DNA of 7,939 bases from Bacteroidota bacterium (lineage in GTDB: Bacteria > Bacteroidota > Bacteroidia > Flavobacteriales > Flavobacteriaceae). The stretch lies in NCBI GenBank assembly GCA_023437485.1, contig JAEZGB010000119.1, positions 1 to 7,939 on the forward strand, given 5' to 3'. This document shows positions 1-6,776 of the stretch, piece by piece. The position numbers and the translations under genes were made by a program. Below the pieces are notes generated by a model. It was not told where the DNA came from. It saw only the letters and a list, made by a program, of their open reading frames with translations, and did not search any database. Positions within the stretch are counted from its first letter, which is position 1. The number at the start of each line of letters is the position of its first letter.

Positions 1-1
1 C

Positions 2-67
2 CGCTTATATCTCTTGGGCGATGGTGATAGGGTGGAAGCCATTTTTGATCCCGGGACCCACCCCTGA
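2..67 (+). CDS. Possible C-terminal tail of a convergent gene (partial)
   Basis: A plus-strand frame is open from base 2 to a TGA at 65-67. It encodes 21 residues that begin RLYLLGDGDRVEAIF and end DPGTHP. The composition is protein-like, with alternating hydrophobic residues and a GDGDRVE turn. The stop codon directly abuts the ridA stop at 68-70 on the other strand, which fits two convergent genes with no spacer. However, 21 codons without a stop is quite likely by chance, and I recognise no family. If it is not coding, these 67 bases are a short intergenic piece in which I see no terminator hairpin. Confidence 0.35.
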   Translation, partial: RLYLLGDGDRVEAIFDPGTHP

Positions 68-451
68 TTAGCCTTTCACGGCAATCATAGAAATCTCCAC
101 ATTGACGTATTTTGGCAATGCCGCAACCTGGACCGTTTCACGGGCGGGTGCAAACTCGGCATCAAAATAACGCGCGTAAATCTCATTTATGCGCGAAAAG
201 TTGCCCATATCGCTGATAAAAATCGAGCTCTTGACCACATGTGAAAAATCCATTCCCCCGGCCGCCAGCACGGCTTTAAGGTTTTCCATAACCTGGGTGG
301 TCTCGGCCTCGATGCTGCCAATCACAAGCTCCATTGATACCGGATCAAGCGCAATCTGGCCAGAAGTGTAAAGCGTATTGCCATAAGCCACGGCCTGATT
401 GTAGGGCCCGATTGGGGCCGGTGCGTCCTGCGTGTTGATAATTCTTTTCAT
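68..451 (-). CDS. ridA: RidA family enamine/imine deaminase
   Basis: This 127-residue protein is full length for the RidA (YjgF/YER057c/UK114) family. Known members form trimers in the cytosol and hydrolyse reactive enamines/imines, such as 2-aminoacrylate released by PLP enzymes, to ketoacids and ammonia. The family layout is visible: APIGPYNQAV near the N-terminus with Tyr17, the SGQ turn at Gly31, and the C-terminal signature PARETVQVA with Arg104 (carboxylate binding) followed by VNVEISMIAV with Glu119 (activates the catalytic water). The Cys that often follows this Arg in RidA is replaced here (RETV), which is seen in active relatives and is not diagnostic. The ATG at 449-451 lies 9 bp after the lptD stop, so it is probably cotranscribed with lptD. 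The spacer is A/T-rich with no purine-rich ribosome site, as is usual in Bacteroidota. Confidence 0.95.
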   Translation of the reverse strand: MKRIINTQDAPAPIGPYNQAVAYGNTLYTSGQIALDPVSMELVIGSIEAETTQVMENLKAVLAAGGMDFSHVVKSSIFISDMGNFSRINEIYARYFDAEFAPARETVQVAALPKYVNVEISMIAVKG

Positions 452-460
452 AATTTTTAA

Positions 461-3205
461 TTAGCGGATAACCCTGTCAGGCTGGGTTCGTTTTTCATAT
501 TTCACGTCGCTGAGCACCCCGGCTTTGATCCCGATAAAGAATCCCCAGTAACTGTTTTCGCCAAAAGGTGTCCAGTTAAAGTCCATACGCCAGCTCAGGA
601 GATCGCGTTGGAACCGCAGTTGGGTAAAAGTGACGCCCTGCCGCACAAAATCATAACCGGTGGAAACCCCGACCTTCCATTTTGGGGTGAGATCAGTATT
701 GGCCGATATCATCAGTGAATTCCCCGTAATGGCATTGTCGCGGCGGCTGTTGCTGTAGGTAAGTGAGTAAGCCAGGGTCATGTCCCACGGGAGTTTGCTC
801 TGAAAAAACGTCGTGACCGGATCAGTTCCGTCATCCTCATCCTCGTCAAACTGCGATTCGCGCCGGTCACTAAAATCGGTATTGGTGCCAAAAAGGTCAT
901 CTTCCCGGCCACCGTTGCGAAGCCCTTGGTTATTGCGGTCCTTTTTGTCCCTGGCACCATCGGTACTGGAAAAGGAATACCCTACCGTCATGTTCGCGCT
1001 GGTCATCCGGAAAAGGCTTCCTCCGTTGTCAATGTTCCAGGTGTCAATGCGCCTTCCGGCATTGTCTATCGCGTATGGGTCCAGGGTTGCAGCAAAGTTC
1101 ACGTTCATCTTGTCTCGAAACAACAGCGTTCCTCCTGAAACACGTACGGGTGACCAACCCAGCGAATCGGCGGCGATGTTGTATGATGTGGACAAATTCA
1201 GGTTGTTGAGCAGCATCACCTTTCGCGGTTCGACTTTGGTGGTATCGCGGTCAGTGACCTTGGCCTCAAAAGTGTTGCTAAGGCTAAACCCTATGTTGTT
1301 GGAATAGTTGCGGCCCGGCGCACCAAAAATCCCGCCCTCAAACCGCGTGTAGGGCGTGAGCATCTCTCCGGTACCGTTGGGGTCATAAGTATCATAATAG
1401 CGCTCAAAACTCGGCATATAACTATAAGAAACCGACGGGCGCATCACGTGGCGGACGGCCTGAATCTTTTTTTGTTCACTGAAGTTGAAGGTTCCGTAAA
1501 TGGTTGTCCCCAGATTGGATGAGAAGGAGTAGGTCCTGTAACTGTCAAATCCGTGCTCATCGCGAACCACCGGAGCGTTCAAGTCTGGGTCAAACTCGCG
1601 GCGGATGGTCTTGAAATACCAGACCTCGTCATAATTCACCGAGGTGCTCGCGCTGAAATATTTGAATATCTTGAAATTGGTACTCAGCGGGATCGAGTGA
1701 CGGAAGCCGCTGTTCATGTCCCGGAACATCTCTGATTTAAAGAAGAGCGAATCTGTGGTCACAACCCGGTTCTCACCGCGCAGGTTATACTGCAGGTTGA
1801 TGTTTTTAAAAAACCCTTTCTTGGTTCCGTCTTTTGGTGCAAATGGAAAAATCCGGTCAATGCTGAATTGCAGCGTGGGCAATGTCATGTTGATGACCTG
1901 CGTCTGTGTGTTTTGCGAATGTGTGGCCGTGAGAGACAGGTTCATTCCCGGCTCGGTATTGAAGGTCCGTGAATACGATATTGAGGAGCTCAGGGTGTTG
2001 TTTAGCGTCGAGCCGATATTGACCTGGTTTATCGACTGCTGGAAATACCGGCTGCTACCCAGGTTCACCGATGCCGAAAACCGCGAGTTCGGGTTGGATT
2101 TCGCATCTTTGGCGTGCGACCATTGGATATTGTAAATGTTGACCTTGGAATAATCGGGAAAACCTCGCTCGCTGTTGATCAGGTTTTCAAACCTCACGTT
2201 AATGTTTCCCGTAAAGCGGTAACGCCAGCCATAGCGCGACTCAAACCGCATCCCGTAACTTCCGTTGGTGTAATAATCGCCCAGGATGGCCAGATCATAA
2301 TGATCGGAAAGCGCAAAATAGTAACCGCCGTTCTGAAGCGAGTAGCCGCGCTGGCGGGAATCGCCATAAGTAGGGACCAGGATCCCCGAAGTGGCCTTAT
2401 CGGTCATCGGAAAAAATGCAAAGGGCAAAGCAATGGGCGTGGGGACATCGGCGATGACCATATTGGTGAGGCCCACAACCACTTTTTTCCCCGGTACCAG
2501 TTTAACCTTGCTGGCCTGGAAATAATATTCGGGGTTTTCAATGTCCTTGGCCGTCGTGAACCGGGCACGCCGCATAAAATAAACCGAGTCGTTTTCCTTT
2601 TTGGTGATTTCGGCCTTGACCTTGAACTCCCCCTGGTCAGTCCGGGAATTCCAGACCAGCGCGCGTTTGGATTTGTAATTGAACCGGATTGAATCAGGTT
2701 CCACTACATTTTGCCCCTGCTTGAAGACGGGCCGCTGGGTGAGGTTGCCCAGGGAATCCTTAATACGCCCGGCAAAAACCTCGTCCTTGTCATAATCCAT
2801 CACGATGATCCCGGCCGTGAGCTCGACGTCCTGGTAGTACAGTTCGGCTTTGTCGTAAAGGGTGATGAGCTTTTTTTTCTGGTCGATCCTGGTGTAGGTT
2901 TCGGCCTTGTATTTTATCTTGTCGCTCAGAAGGGGCGGCTTTTTTAGCGTGTCGGTTTTGACCGTATCGGCAATTTTAACCAATTCCTGCGTTATAATTG
3001 AAAGTGTGTCCAAAGGCGTTGCCGGCTCGGTATCTTTCTGGGGGGCAAGGGGTACCGAAATGCTTCTTTGGACGGGCTCCTGCGCGTGGGTCCTATTAGC
3101 CGTATTTGTTAGAAACATTGCTAATAAAACGATATTAAATAAGTTTGTGCGCAAAGGTTTAAGTGCTACTTTTGTGAAAATAAGGTGGATTTTTCGCCGC
3201 GCCAA
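461..3205 (-). CDS. lptD: LPS-assembly outer-membrane protein LptD (Bacteroidota type)
   Basis: The protein has 914 residues from this start, longer than E. coli LptD (784). LptD with the lipoprotein LptE inserts lipopolysaccharide into the outer leaflet of the outer membrane. A signal peptide is clear (core FNIVLLAMFL, cut after about THAQ, residue 42). A Pro/Thr-rich linker (about 45-90) leads into an OstA/LptA-like beta-jellyroll (about 95-250: KAETYTRIDQKKKLITLYDKA and similar strands). A long beta-barrel with alternating aromatic strands runs to the end, closing with RDLLSWRMDFNW and the tail DVKYEKR. Residues about 749-795 form a charged insert ending in DEDEDD, probably a surface loop. 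There is not one cysteine. The start is uncertain: the frame opens with TTG at 3203-3205, and a second TTG at 3152-3154 would give MRTNLFNIVLLAMFL, a cleaner signal peptide. The family call is safe; the length at the N-terminus is not. Confidence 0.9.
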   Translation of the reverse strand: MARRKIHLIFTKVALKPLRTNLFNIVLLAMFLTNTANRTHAQEPVQRSISVPLAPQKDTEPATPLDTLSIITQELVKIADTVKTDTLKKPPLLSDKIKYKAETYTRIDQKKKLITLYDKAELYYQDVELTAGIIVMDYDKDEVFAGRIKDSLGNLTQRPVFKQGQNVVEPDSIRFNYKSKRALVWNSRTDQGEFKVKAEITKKENDSVYFMRRARFTTAKDIENPEYYFQASKVKLVPGKKVVVGLTNMVIADVPTPIALPFAFFPMTDKATSGILVPTYGDSRQRGYSLQNGGYYFALSDHYDLAILGDYYTNGSYGMRFESRYGWRYRFTGNINVRFENLINSERGFPDYSKVNIYNIQWSHAKDAKSNPNSRFSASVNLGSSRYFQQSINQVNIGSTLNNTLSSSISYSRTFNTEPGMNLSLTATHSQNTQTQVINMTLPTLQFSIDRIFPFAPKDGTKKGFFKNINLQYNLRGENRVVTTDSLFFKSEMFRDMNSGFRHSIPLSTNFKIFKYFSASTSVNYDEVWYFKTIRREFDPDLNAPVVRDEHGFDSYRTYSFSSNLGTTIYGTFNFSEQKKIQAVRHVMRPSVSYSYMPSFERYYDTYDPNGTGEMLTPYTRFEGGIFGAPGRNYSNNIGFSLSNTFEAKVTDRDTTKVEPRKVMLLNNLNLSTSYNIAADSLGWSPVRVSGGTLLFRDKMNVNFAATLDPYAIDNAGRRIDTWNIDNGGSLFRMTSANMTVGYSFSSTDGARDKKDRNNQGLRNGGREDDLFGTNTDFSDRRESQFDEDEDDGTDPVTTFFQSKLPWDMTLAYSLTYSNSRRDNAITGNSLMISANTDLTPKWKVGVSTGYDFVRQGVTFTQLRFQRDLLSWRMDFNWTPFGENSYWGFFIGIKAGVLSDVKYEKRTQPDRVIR
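3145..3174 (+). promoter_or_regulatory. Bacteroidota-type promoter for the amidase operon
   Basis: TTG at 3145-3147 (TTTG from 3144) is followed by a 19-base spacer and TACTTTTG at 3167-3174. This matches the Flavobacterium/Bacteroides sigma-A pattern TTG-N17-23-TAnnTTTG. The predicted start of transcription is a few bases after 3174, giving a leader of about 100 bases before the ATG at 3282. The promoter lies within the first 20 or so codons of lptD on the opposite strand. It is the only well-formed promoter I found upstream of the plus-strand genes. Confidence 0.6.
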
Positions 3206-3222
3206 GCTCGTTTATTTTTTGT

Positions 3223-3230
3223 CAAAAATA
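3223..3230 (-). promoter_or_regulatory. Candidate -7 box for lptD-ridA
   Basis: Read on the minus strand, 3230 to 3223 is TATTTTTG, a match to TAnnTTTG. No TTG is found at the expected 17-23 base distance upstream, so this is half a promoter. It would start transcription near 3217, giving a leader of about 12 bases for the TTG at 3205 or about 60 bases for the TTG at 3154. The second case is the more usual leader length and mildly favours the shorter LptD. Confidence 0.35.
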
Positions 3231-3281
3231 CGCATTTAATGATATGTGATTGGTGTTTCATTTAAATTAACTTTTACTTCC

Positions 3282-4460
3282 ATGGGTTATAAAAAATCGA
3301 TTTCCAAGATTTTTCTTACCGTTTTTTGTACGTTTTCCCTTATAACTTTTGGTCAATCCCAAAAATTTAAAGTTGCCCTTGACGCAGGTCATGGAGCAAA
3401 GGATTTTGGCGCGGTCTACAATGGGCATATCGAGAAAAACATTGCCCTAGCCGTGGCGGTTCGCGTTGGCCGAATTTTGGAATCCACGCCCGGTTTTGAG
3501 GTAATCTATACCCGCAAGACCGACGTCTTTATCGACCTTATCGAGCGTGCCAATATTGCCAACCGTGCCGATGCCCATATTTTTGTATCGATTCACTGTA
3601 ACGCCAACAAAAACAGCGCTGCCTACGGTTCAGAGACTTACGTGATGGGTATGAGCAAGAATGCCTCTAACCTTGAAGCGGCCAAAAAGGAAAACGCGGT
3701 AATTACCATGGAAAAGGATTACCAGCAAAAATACCAGGGTTTTGACCCGAATTCTCCCGAGACGATGATCGGGCTGACAATGATGCAGGAGGAATACCTT
3801 GAAAATTCAATCGCTTTGGCCAGCAAGATCCAGGATATTTTTACCGATGCGCTCAAACGCAAAAGCCGCGGAGTGAAGCAGGCGCCTTTCATGGTACTGC
3901 ACAAGGCCTATATGCCCAGGGTTCTGGTCGAGATGGGCTTTATCTCAAACCCGGCCGAAGGCGCGTACCTTGATTCGGAGCAGGGGCAGAACGAAACGGC
4001 TAAAGCCATCGCCGACGCCATCATCAGCTACCGCAACGAATATTTTGGAACGGGCGGCGAGGAAATCGCTCAAAAGCCGTCCAAGAAAGTGGTGGAGCCG
4101 GTGGTGCAACCGTCTCCCGACGACACGCTGGTACCCCAAAAAGCCATTGTCCGCAATCCGGTTACCCGGGAACCTGAAGTAAAACCCGCCGCGCCGGGGG
4201 TGACCTTCAAGGTCCAACTGGCCGTAAGCAGTACCAAACTGGACCTGACCCCCTCCAATTTTAACGGGCTTGGATCCTTGTCAATGCTGACTTCCAACGG
4301 CCTATACAAATATATGTACGGCGAATCCAATGACTACAATGAAGCACGCCGCCTGATGCAGGAAGCCCGTAACAAAGGCTATGAGTCGGCGTTTGTGATT
4401 GCCTTCCGCGATGGGAAAAAGATCACCGTGCAGGAGGCATTGACCACCCAAAAAAGATAA
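3282..4460 (+). CDS. Periplasmic N-acetylmuramoyl-L-alanine amidase (Amidase_3) with SPOR-like tail
   Basis: This 392-residue zinc amidase cleaves the bond between MurNAc and the peptide stem of peptidoglycan, a step in daughter-cell separation and wall turnover. The signal peptide is residues 1 to about 25 (KIFLTVFCTFSLITFGQ). The Amidase_3 domain spans about 29-245. Its zinc ligands are His37 (LDAGHG), Glu51 (HIEKN) and His105 (SIHCNA), and Glu217 (LVEMGFISN) is the catalytic glutamate. The long stretch 122-185 between His105 and Glu217 sits where AmiB/AmiC carry an autoinhibitory helix. A Pro/Lys-rich linker (about 250-306) leads to a SPOR-like region (about 308-386: FKVQLAVSS, then GLYKYMYG), a fold that can bind denuded septal glycan. 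I chose the ATG at 3282 over a GTG at 3246 because it places the signal peptide at the N-terminus. It heads the operon; the next gene begins 4 bases after its stop. Confidence 0.93.
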   Translation: MGYKKSISKIFLTVFCTFSLITFGQSQKFKVALDAGHGAKDFGAVYNGHIEKNIALAVAVRVGRILESTPGFEVIYTRKTDVFIDLIERANIANRADAHIFVSIHCNANKNSAAYGSETYVMGMSKNASNLEAAKKENAVITMEKDYQQKYQGFDPNSPETMIGLTMMQEEYLENSIALASKIQDIFTDALKRKSRGVKQAPFMVLHKAYMPRVLVEMGFISNPAEGAYLDSEQGQNETAKAIADAIISYRNEYFGTGGEEIAQKPSKKVVEPVVQPSPDDTLVPQKAIVRNPVTREPEVKPAAPGVTFKVQLAVSSTKLDLTPSNFNGLGSLSMLTSNGLYKYMYGESNDYNEARRLMQEARNKGYESAFVIAFRDGKKITVQEALTTQKR

Positions 4461-4464
4461 GATT

Positions 4465-5433
4465 TTGAAACTGACCAGAGAAACCAAGACCGCCATATTA
4501 GTCATTTCGTCCATCCTCCTTTTTATTTGGGGCTACAGCTTCCTGAAAGGGCGTGATCTTTTGGCCGAATACAAGACTTTTTACGTATTTTATGACAATG
4601 TTGAAGGTTTGAGCGAATCGGCGCCGGTGACCATCAACGGGTTTGCAGTAGGGAAGGTGAACTCAATTCAACTGCTGCATGAAACCGGAAAACTGCGCGT
4701 GGAACTACAGATCGAATCGGATTTTCCAATTTCAAAAACATCGATCGTAAACCTGTATGAACCGGCGCTCATCGGCGGGAAACAAATCCAGATCATACCT
4801 GATCTCAACAATCCCGAAATGGCTGAAACCGGTCAAACCTTGCGCGCAGGCGTAGTCCCGGGGCTCACCGCGCTTGTGGGCGACAAACTTGGCCCGTTGC
4901 AGGAAAAAATCGAAACAATGGTGGTGAGCGCCGATGTTTTGCTCAAAAACTTCAATTCAGTGCTGGATGCCAAAACCAAGGATAACCTCAAGAACAGCAT
5001 CGCAAACCTGAACGCTACATTGGTGGAATTCAGGTCAGCCGGGGAAAAGGCAAATGCGCTCCTGGACAACAACAGCCAGAAAATGAGCAATACGTTTTCC
5101 AATCTGGACCAGGCCTCGGGCAATTTTGCAAGGATTTCCGATTCGATTGCCAAAGCCGATCTTGGCAAGACCATCCGCGAACTGCAGGGCACACTGGACA
5201 AACTGGATGCGATTATGGCCGATGCGCAGTCAGGCAAAGGGACTCTGGGGCTTTTGCTCAAGGACGAATCACTTTACCGCAACCTTGACAAATCCTCCCG
5301 GGAACTGGAACTTCTGCTGCAGGATCTGCGCCTGAATCCTACAAGGTACATCAACGTTTCGCTGTTTGGCAAGCGCAACAAGCCTTATCAGCCGCCAAAA
5401 CCATCTGACACCATCACGACAATCGACAACTAA
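4465..5433 (+). CDS. MlaD/MCE family membrane-anchored lipid-transport protein
   Basis: The protein has 322 residues. MlaD-type proteins are the periplasmic substrate-binding rings of MCE lipid transporters, which move phospholipids between the inner and outer membranes with an MlaE permease and MlaF ATPase. One N-terminal membrane anchor is visible (residues about 9-26, AILVISSILLFIWGYSF). The single MCE domain runs about 38-113 (FYVFYDNVEGLSESAPVTING to ALIGGKQIQIIP). A long helical, probably coiled-coil tail with regular Leu/Asn spacing covers about 130-295, including GKGTLGLLLKDESLYRNL, typical of Bacteroidota members. The start is TTG at 4465, giving MKLTRETKTAIL, which matches the usual N-terminus of this family. 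It begins 4 bases after the amidase stop, and its own TAA overlaps the next ATG. No mlaE, mlaF, mlaB or mlaC is nearby, so partners must be encoded elsewhere. Whether it is a true mlaD orthologue cannot be told from sequence alone. Confidence 0.9.
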   Translation: MKLTRETKTAILVISSILLFIWGYSFLKGRDLLAEYKTFYVFYDNVEGLSESAPVTINGFAVGKVNSIQLLHETGKLRVELQIESDFPISKTSIVNLYEPALIGGKQIQIIPDLNNPEMAETGQTLRAGVVPGLTALVGDKLGPLQEKIETMVVSADVLLKNFNSVLDAKTKDNLKNSIANLNATLVEFRSAGEKANALLDNNSQKMSNTFSNLDQASGNFARISDSIAKADLGKTIRELQGTLDKLDAIMADAQSGKGTLGLLLKDESLYRNLDKSSRELELLLQDLRLNPTRYINVSLFGKRNKPYQPPKPSDTITTIDN

Positions 5434-6758
5434 TGGGATATCTGGACAACATCCTTTTTGCCATCATGCTCGCATTGGGCTTTGGCTTTTTTGCAATCAA
5501 TGTGCGCAAGCTCATCAGGAACATCAAACTGGGGCAATCTGTGGACCGTTCCGACCGAAAGCCCGAACGTTGGGCCAACATGGCACGGGTTGCCCTGGGG
5601 CAATCCAAAATGGTCAAGCGCCCTATTGCGGGTTTCCTTCACATCATTGTTTATGTAGGTTTTGTGATCATCAACATTGAATTGCTGGAAATACTGATTG
5701 ACGGGCTTTTTGGCACGCACCGCATCTTTGCGTTCATGGGCGGTTTTTACAGTTTCCTGATTGGGTCATTTGAAATGTTGGCCCTGTTGGTCCTTGTGGC
5801 GGTGATCAGTTTTTTGGTCAGGCGCAACATCATAAGGCTCAGGAGGTTTATCCACTCTGACCTGAAGGGTTGGCCAAAGGGCGATGCAAACTACATTCTC
5901 TATTTTGAAATCGTGTTGATGTCGCTTTTCCTTTTGATGAATGCCGCCGATTTCAATTTACAGAACCGCCCCGGCGGTGTCCCGCATTACATCCAGGCTG
6001 GCGCATTTCCGGTGTCCCAGTTCATTTCGCCCTTATTTGACGGGATGTCCACATCGGCGGTCATCATGCTCGAGCGCCTGTTTTGGTGGATGCATATTGC
6101 CGGCATCCTGATCTTCATGAACTATCTGTATTACTCCAAACACCTGCACATCCTGCTGGCTTTCCCCAATACTTTTTATGCCGACCTGAATCCTCTCGGA
6201 AAATTCCGCAACCTGGATTCGGTTACCGGTGAAGTGAAGCTGATGATGAACCCCTCGGCCGATCCGTTTGCAGCTCCCGCTTCAGACGCGGCCCCGGCCA
6301 AATTTGGCGCAAGCGATGTCCATGACCTGGATTGGGTCCAACTTCTCAATGCTTATACCTGCACCGAATGCGGCCGCTGCACTTCGGCCTGCCCGGCCAA
6401 TATTACCGGTAAAAAGCTTTCCCCAAGAAAGATAATGATGGACACCCGCGACCGGTTGGAAGAAGTGGGTCGCAACATGGACAAAAACAAAGGCGTCTTT
6501 GTCCCTGATAACAAACAGCTGCTAAACGATTATATCACCCCTGAAGAACTTTGGGCCTGCACCACCTGCAACGCCTGCGTCGAAGAATGCCCGGTAAACA
6601 TCAGCCCGCTTTCGATAATCATGGATATGCGGCGATACCTTGTCATGGAACAGAGCGCGGCGCCCATGTCGCTCAATGCCATGATGACAAACATTGAAAA
6701 CAATGCCGCTCCATGGCAATACAGCCAGCAGGACAGGTTAAACTGGCAAAACCAATAA
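5433..6758 (+). CDS. Membrane-bound Fe-S oxidoreductase subunit: NarI-like membrane domain plus two [4Fe-4S] motifs
   Basis: The protein has 441 residues. Five hydrophobic helices (about 4-24, 64-89, 105-129, 154-170, 214-234) resemble the heme b membrane subunits NarI, DsrM and HdrE. Candidate heme ligands are His70 in helix 2 (GFLHIIVYVGF, preceded by the GQSKMVKRP motif common in DUF224-type proteins) and His221, His237 and His239 in and after helix 5 (WWMHIAG, YYSKHLHILL). A cytoplasmic ferredoxin domain follows with two complete cluster motifs: Cys310, 313, 316, 320 (CTECGRCTSACP) and Cys376, 379, 382, 386 (CTTCNACVEECP). By family knowledge such proteins pass electrons between a CCG-domain partner and membrane quinone. 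The ATG shares its A with the TAA of the MCE gene (TAATG), which suggests translational coupling. The partner CCG domain is the next gene. The physiological electron donor is not encoded here. Confidence 0.9.
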   Translation: MGYLDNILFAIMLALGFGFFAINVRKLIRNIKLGQSVDRSDRKPERWANMARVALGQSKMVKRPIAGFLHIIVYVGFVIINIELLEILIDGLFGTHRIFAFMGGFYSFLIGSFEMLALLVLVAVISFLVRRNIIRLRRFIHSDLKGWPKGDANYILYFEIVLMSLFLLMNAADFNLQNRPGGVPHYIQAGAFPVSQFISPLFDGMSTSAVIMLERLFWWMHIAGILIFMNYLYYSKHLHILLAFPNTFYADLNPLGKFRNLDSVTGEVKLMMNPSADPFAAPASDAAPAKFGASDVHDLDWVQLLNAYTCTECGRCTSACPANITGKKLSPRKIMMDTRDRLEEVGRNMDKNKGVFVPDNKQLLNDYITPEELWACTTCNACVEECPVNISPLSIIMDMRRYLVMEQSAAPMSLNAMMTNIENNAAPWQYSQQDRLNWQNQ

Positions 6759-6776
6759 TAATTTAACGCCTCAGCA

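Noticed and set aside
47..60. TCCCGGGA palindrome as a terminator for ridA
   Set aside because: The arms are only 4 bases with no loop and no following T-run on either strand, so it cannot form a terminator hairpin.
813..1307. 164-residue plus-strand open frame, Ser/Arg-rich
   Set aside because: Antisense to the LptD barrel; its Ser-rich start is the reverse reading of the acidic Asp/Glu codons. No recognisable domain.
2114..2692. 192-residue plus-strand open frame
   Set aside because: It lies wholly inside lptD on the other strand. The lptD frame has clear family features and this one has none, so it is a shadow frame in a fairly GC-rich gene.
3246..3281. GTG start at 3246 giving a 12-residue longer amidase
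   Set aside because: The ATG at 3282 puts a basic n-region and hydrophobic core right at the N-terminus. The extension adds a Phe/Thr-rich stretch with no ribosome site and no role.
3296..3356. Amidase as a lipoprotein through Cys16 of the signal peptide
   Set aside because: The residues before the Cys (TVFC) do not form a lipobox, which needs a small residue next to it, and the hydrophobic core continues past it to a normal cleavage region.
4833..5261. 142-residue minus-strand open frame
   Set aside because: Shadow of the coiled-coil tail of the MCE protein; low-complexity Ser/Leu composition arises from reversed Lys/Asn/Gln codons.
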